Assembly: GCA_029263945.1 (NCBI GenBank)
Contig: JARIDM010000171.1
Location: 1-23,722, forward strand
From: Sporosarcina sp.
Lineage (GTDB): Bacteria > Bacillota > Bacilli > Bacillales_A > Planococcaceae
Reading direction: 5' to 3'
DNA length: 23,722 bases
This document shows positions 22,902-23,722 of the stretch, piece after piece. Position numbers and translations under genes: made by a program. Every line of letters starts with the position of its first letter. Positions within the stretch are counted from its first letter, which is position 1. The notes beneath the pieces are model-generated. The model did no database searches. It saw only the letters and a list, made by a program, of their open reading frames with translations, and was not told where the DNA came from.

Positions 22902-22921
22902 ATATGTGGATAAGTGCACCT

Positions 22922-23722
22922 TTAAAATGATGCACCATCTTGGAGAATCATTTCTACATCGATTAACTGTCCTTCTCGGTAAACCTTCATTTTCAGTGTA
23001 TCACCAATTTCTTTCTCATTATACAGATGCTTTCGTAAACTGACCATATCGTCAATTTTCTCCCCATCCATTTCTACAATGACATCGTACTTTTGAACAC
23101 CCGCGGCTTCGGCTGCTGAACGAGGCAGAATTTCATTTACAACGACCCCGTCTTTCATCTGATCAGCCAAGTTTAAAACACGACGACGTTCTTCAGCTGG
23201 AATAATGGCCAGATCTATAAGCGTAACACCCATTGTTGGTCGAATGACTTCTCCGTGTCGTTCAAGACTTTGAATTACAGGTTCAGCTAAATTGATCGGG
23301 ATGGCAAGTCCAATTCCTTCTACGGTTTCCTCTGAGATTTTCATTGAGTTAATGCCAATTAACTGTCCTGCTAAGTTCATGAGTGCACCGCCTGAGTTTC
23401 CAGGATTAATCGCCGCATCCGTTTGTAAAACATCCGCATGCCAATCGACATTGCCATCATCGTCAAAGTCAATTGGGATTGAACGGTCTTTTCCTGAGAC
23501 GACACCGACTGTCACTGAACCAGAAAAGCCAAGTCCCAAAGGATTTCCAATTGCAATTACGGTTTCGCCTCTTTTCAATAAATCAGAGTTCCCAAACTCA
23601 GCAACGGCTTCAACTTTACTACCGTCAATCTCAATAACCGCTAAATCCGTCCACATGTCGCTACCTACAACTTGTCCGTCTGTATTTGTTCCATCATCAA
23701 ACGAGATTTCTAACAGTTCAGC
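22922..23722 (-). CDS. HtrA/DegP-family membrane serine protease (HtrC/YyxA-like), C-terminal part
   Basis: The reading frame stays open to the right edge, giving 266 C-terminal residues; the start, membrane anchor and catalytic histidine lie outside. The catalytic aspartate is in WTDLAVIEID and the nucleophile serine in INPGNSGGALMN. A PDZ domain occupies about the last 100 residues (MGVTLIDLA, RSAAEAAGVQKYDVIVEMDG). HtrA proteases remove misfolded secreted proteins at the cell surface. An ATG at 23656 is internal, because the upstream sequence (AELLEISFDDGT..) fits the family's beta-barrel. Its position next to rlmH suggests HtrC (YyxA) of the walRK region. Confidence 0.95.
   Translation of the reverse strand, partial: AELLEISFDDGTNTDGQVVGSDMWTDLAVIEIDGSKVEAVAEFGNSDLLKRGETVIAIGNPLGLGFSGSVTVGVVSGKDRSIPIDFDDDGNVDWHADVLQTDAAINPGNSGGALMNLAGQLIGINSMKISEETVEGIGLAIPINLAEPVIQSLERHGEVIRPTMGVTLIDLAIIPAEERRRVLNLADQMKDGVVVNEILPRSAAEAAGVQKYDVIVEMDGEKIDDMVSLRKHLYNEKEIGDTLKMKVYREGQLIDVEMILQDGASF

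Larger units (their letters stand above)
22537..22913. promoter_or_regulatory. DnaA-box cluster between rlmH and htrA
   Basis: Against TTATNCACA I count four perfect boxes: TTATACACA (22582-22590, plus), TTATCCACA (22674-22682, minus), TTATTCACA (22816-22824, plus) and TTATCCACA (22905-22913, minus). Four more differ at one base: ATATTCACA (22537), TTATCAACA (22569), ATATCCACA (22590) and TTGTCCACA (22836), all plus. Chance predicts about 0.01 perfect box for this length at equal base use. I recall that B. subtilis has a DnaA-binding cluster at the yydA (rlmH) intergenic region. It probably titrates DnaA or controls these genes. Confidence 0.8.

Noticed and set aside
1..23722. tRNA, rRNA, CRISPR array, insertion sequence or prophage
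   Set aside because: No cloverleaf ending in CCA, spaced direct-repeat array, transposase or phage gene was seen on either strand.

Overview
The window looks like a low-GC, spore-former-type Bacillota chromosome, most likely from the Planococcaceae/Bacillaceae (Lysinibacillus, Solibacillus or Sporosarcina are plausible; this is inference). The reasons are the gene families present (DUF4317, YugN, CxxH/CxxC protein), strong AGGAGG ribosome binding sites, S-layer-homology (SLH) anchoring, a sigma-B-like promoter and the right-end order rlmH / small CxxH-CxxC protein / HtrA protease. That order is the one I recall beside the walRK operon near oriC in Bacillus.

Layout. Positions 1-44 hold the start of a pseudouridine synthase on the minus strand. 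Next is a ferredoxin-NADP reductase-like flavoprotein (minus), divergent from a four-gene siderophore ABC importer (ATPase, lipoprotein, two permeases; plus). A strong promoter and a perfect Fur box lie between them. A LysR regulator (minus) is divergent from a coenzyme F420-0:L-glutamate ligase-like gene (plus), followed by yugN and pgeF. A GNAT acetyltransferase and a DUF4317 gene follow on the minus strand.

Positions 10782-17658 (minus strand) are one complete Isd-type heme acquisition operon: an IsdC-like NEAT protein with an NPQTS sorting signal, a two-NEAT protein anchored by three SLH domains, a NEAT protein with a C-terminal membrane segment and a possible divergent sorting motif, a heme-binding lipoprotein, permease, ATPase and sortase B. 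No IsdG-type heme oxygenase is visible. The likely flow is heme capture at the S-layer and wall, passage to the lipoprotein, then import. Together with the siderophore importer, roughly half of the window serves iron acquisition.

Positions 18004-19090 hold an Ohr peroxidase, with a good sigma-B-type promoter, and a Nudix CoA pyrophosphatase. Positions 19246-20789 are a decayed accessory patch: a secreted-protein gene and a class F-like sortase gene fused by deletion, an unrecognised fragment, a 48-codon ORF, and a polysaccharide deacetylase pseudogene with internal loss and a one-base frameshift. After it come a diacylglycerol kinase-family gene, rlmH, a 54-residue CxxH/CxxC protein and the C-terminal part of an HtrA protease. 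The rlmH-htrA interval contains a cluster of DnaA-box sequences.

The observations I think most deserve checking are the DnaA-box cluster, the mixed-anchor Isd operon, the chimeric sortase remnant, and the F420-ligase-like gene with its own LysR regulator. I saw no rRNA, tRNA, CRISPR array or insertion sequence.
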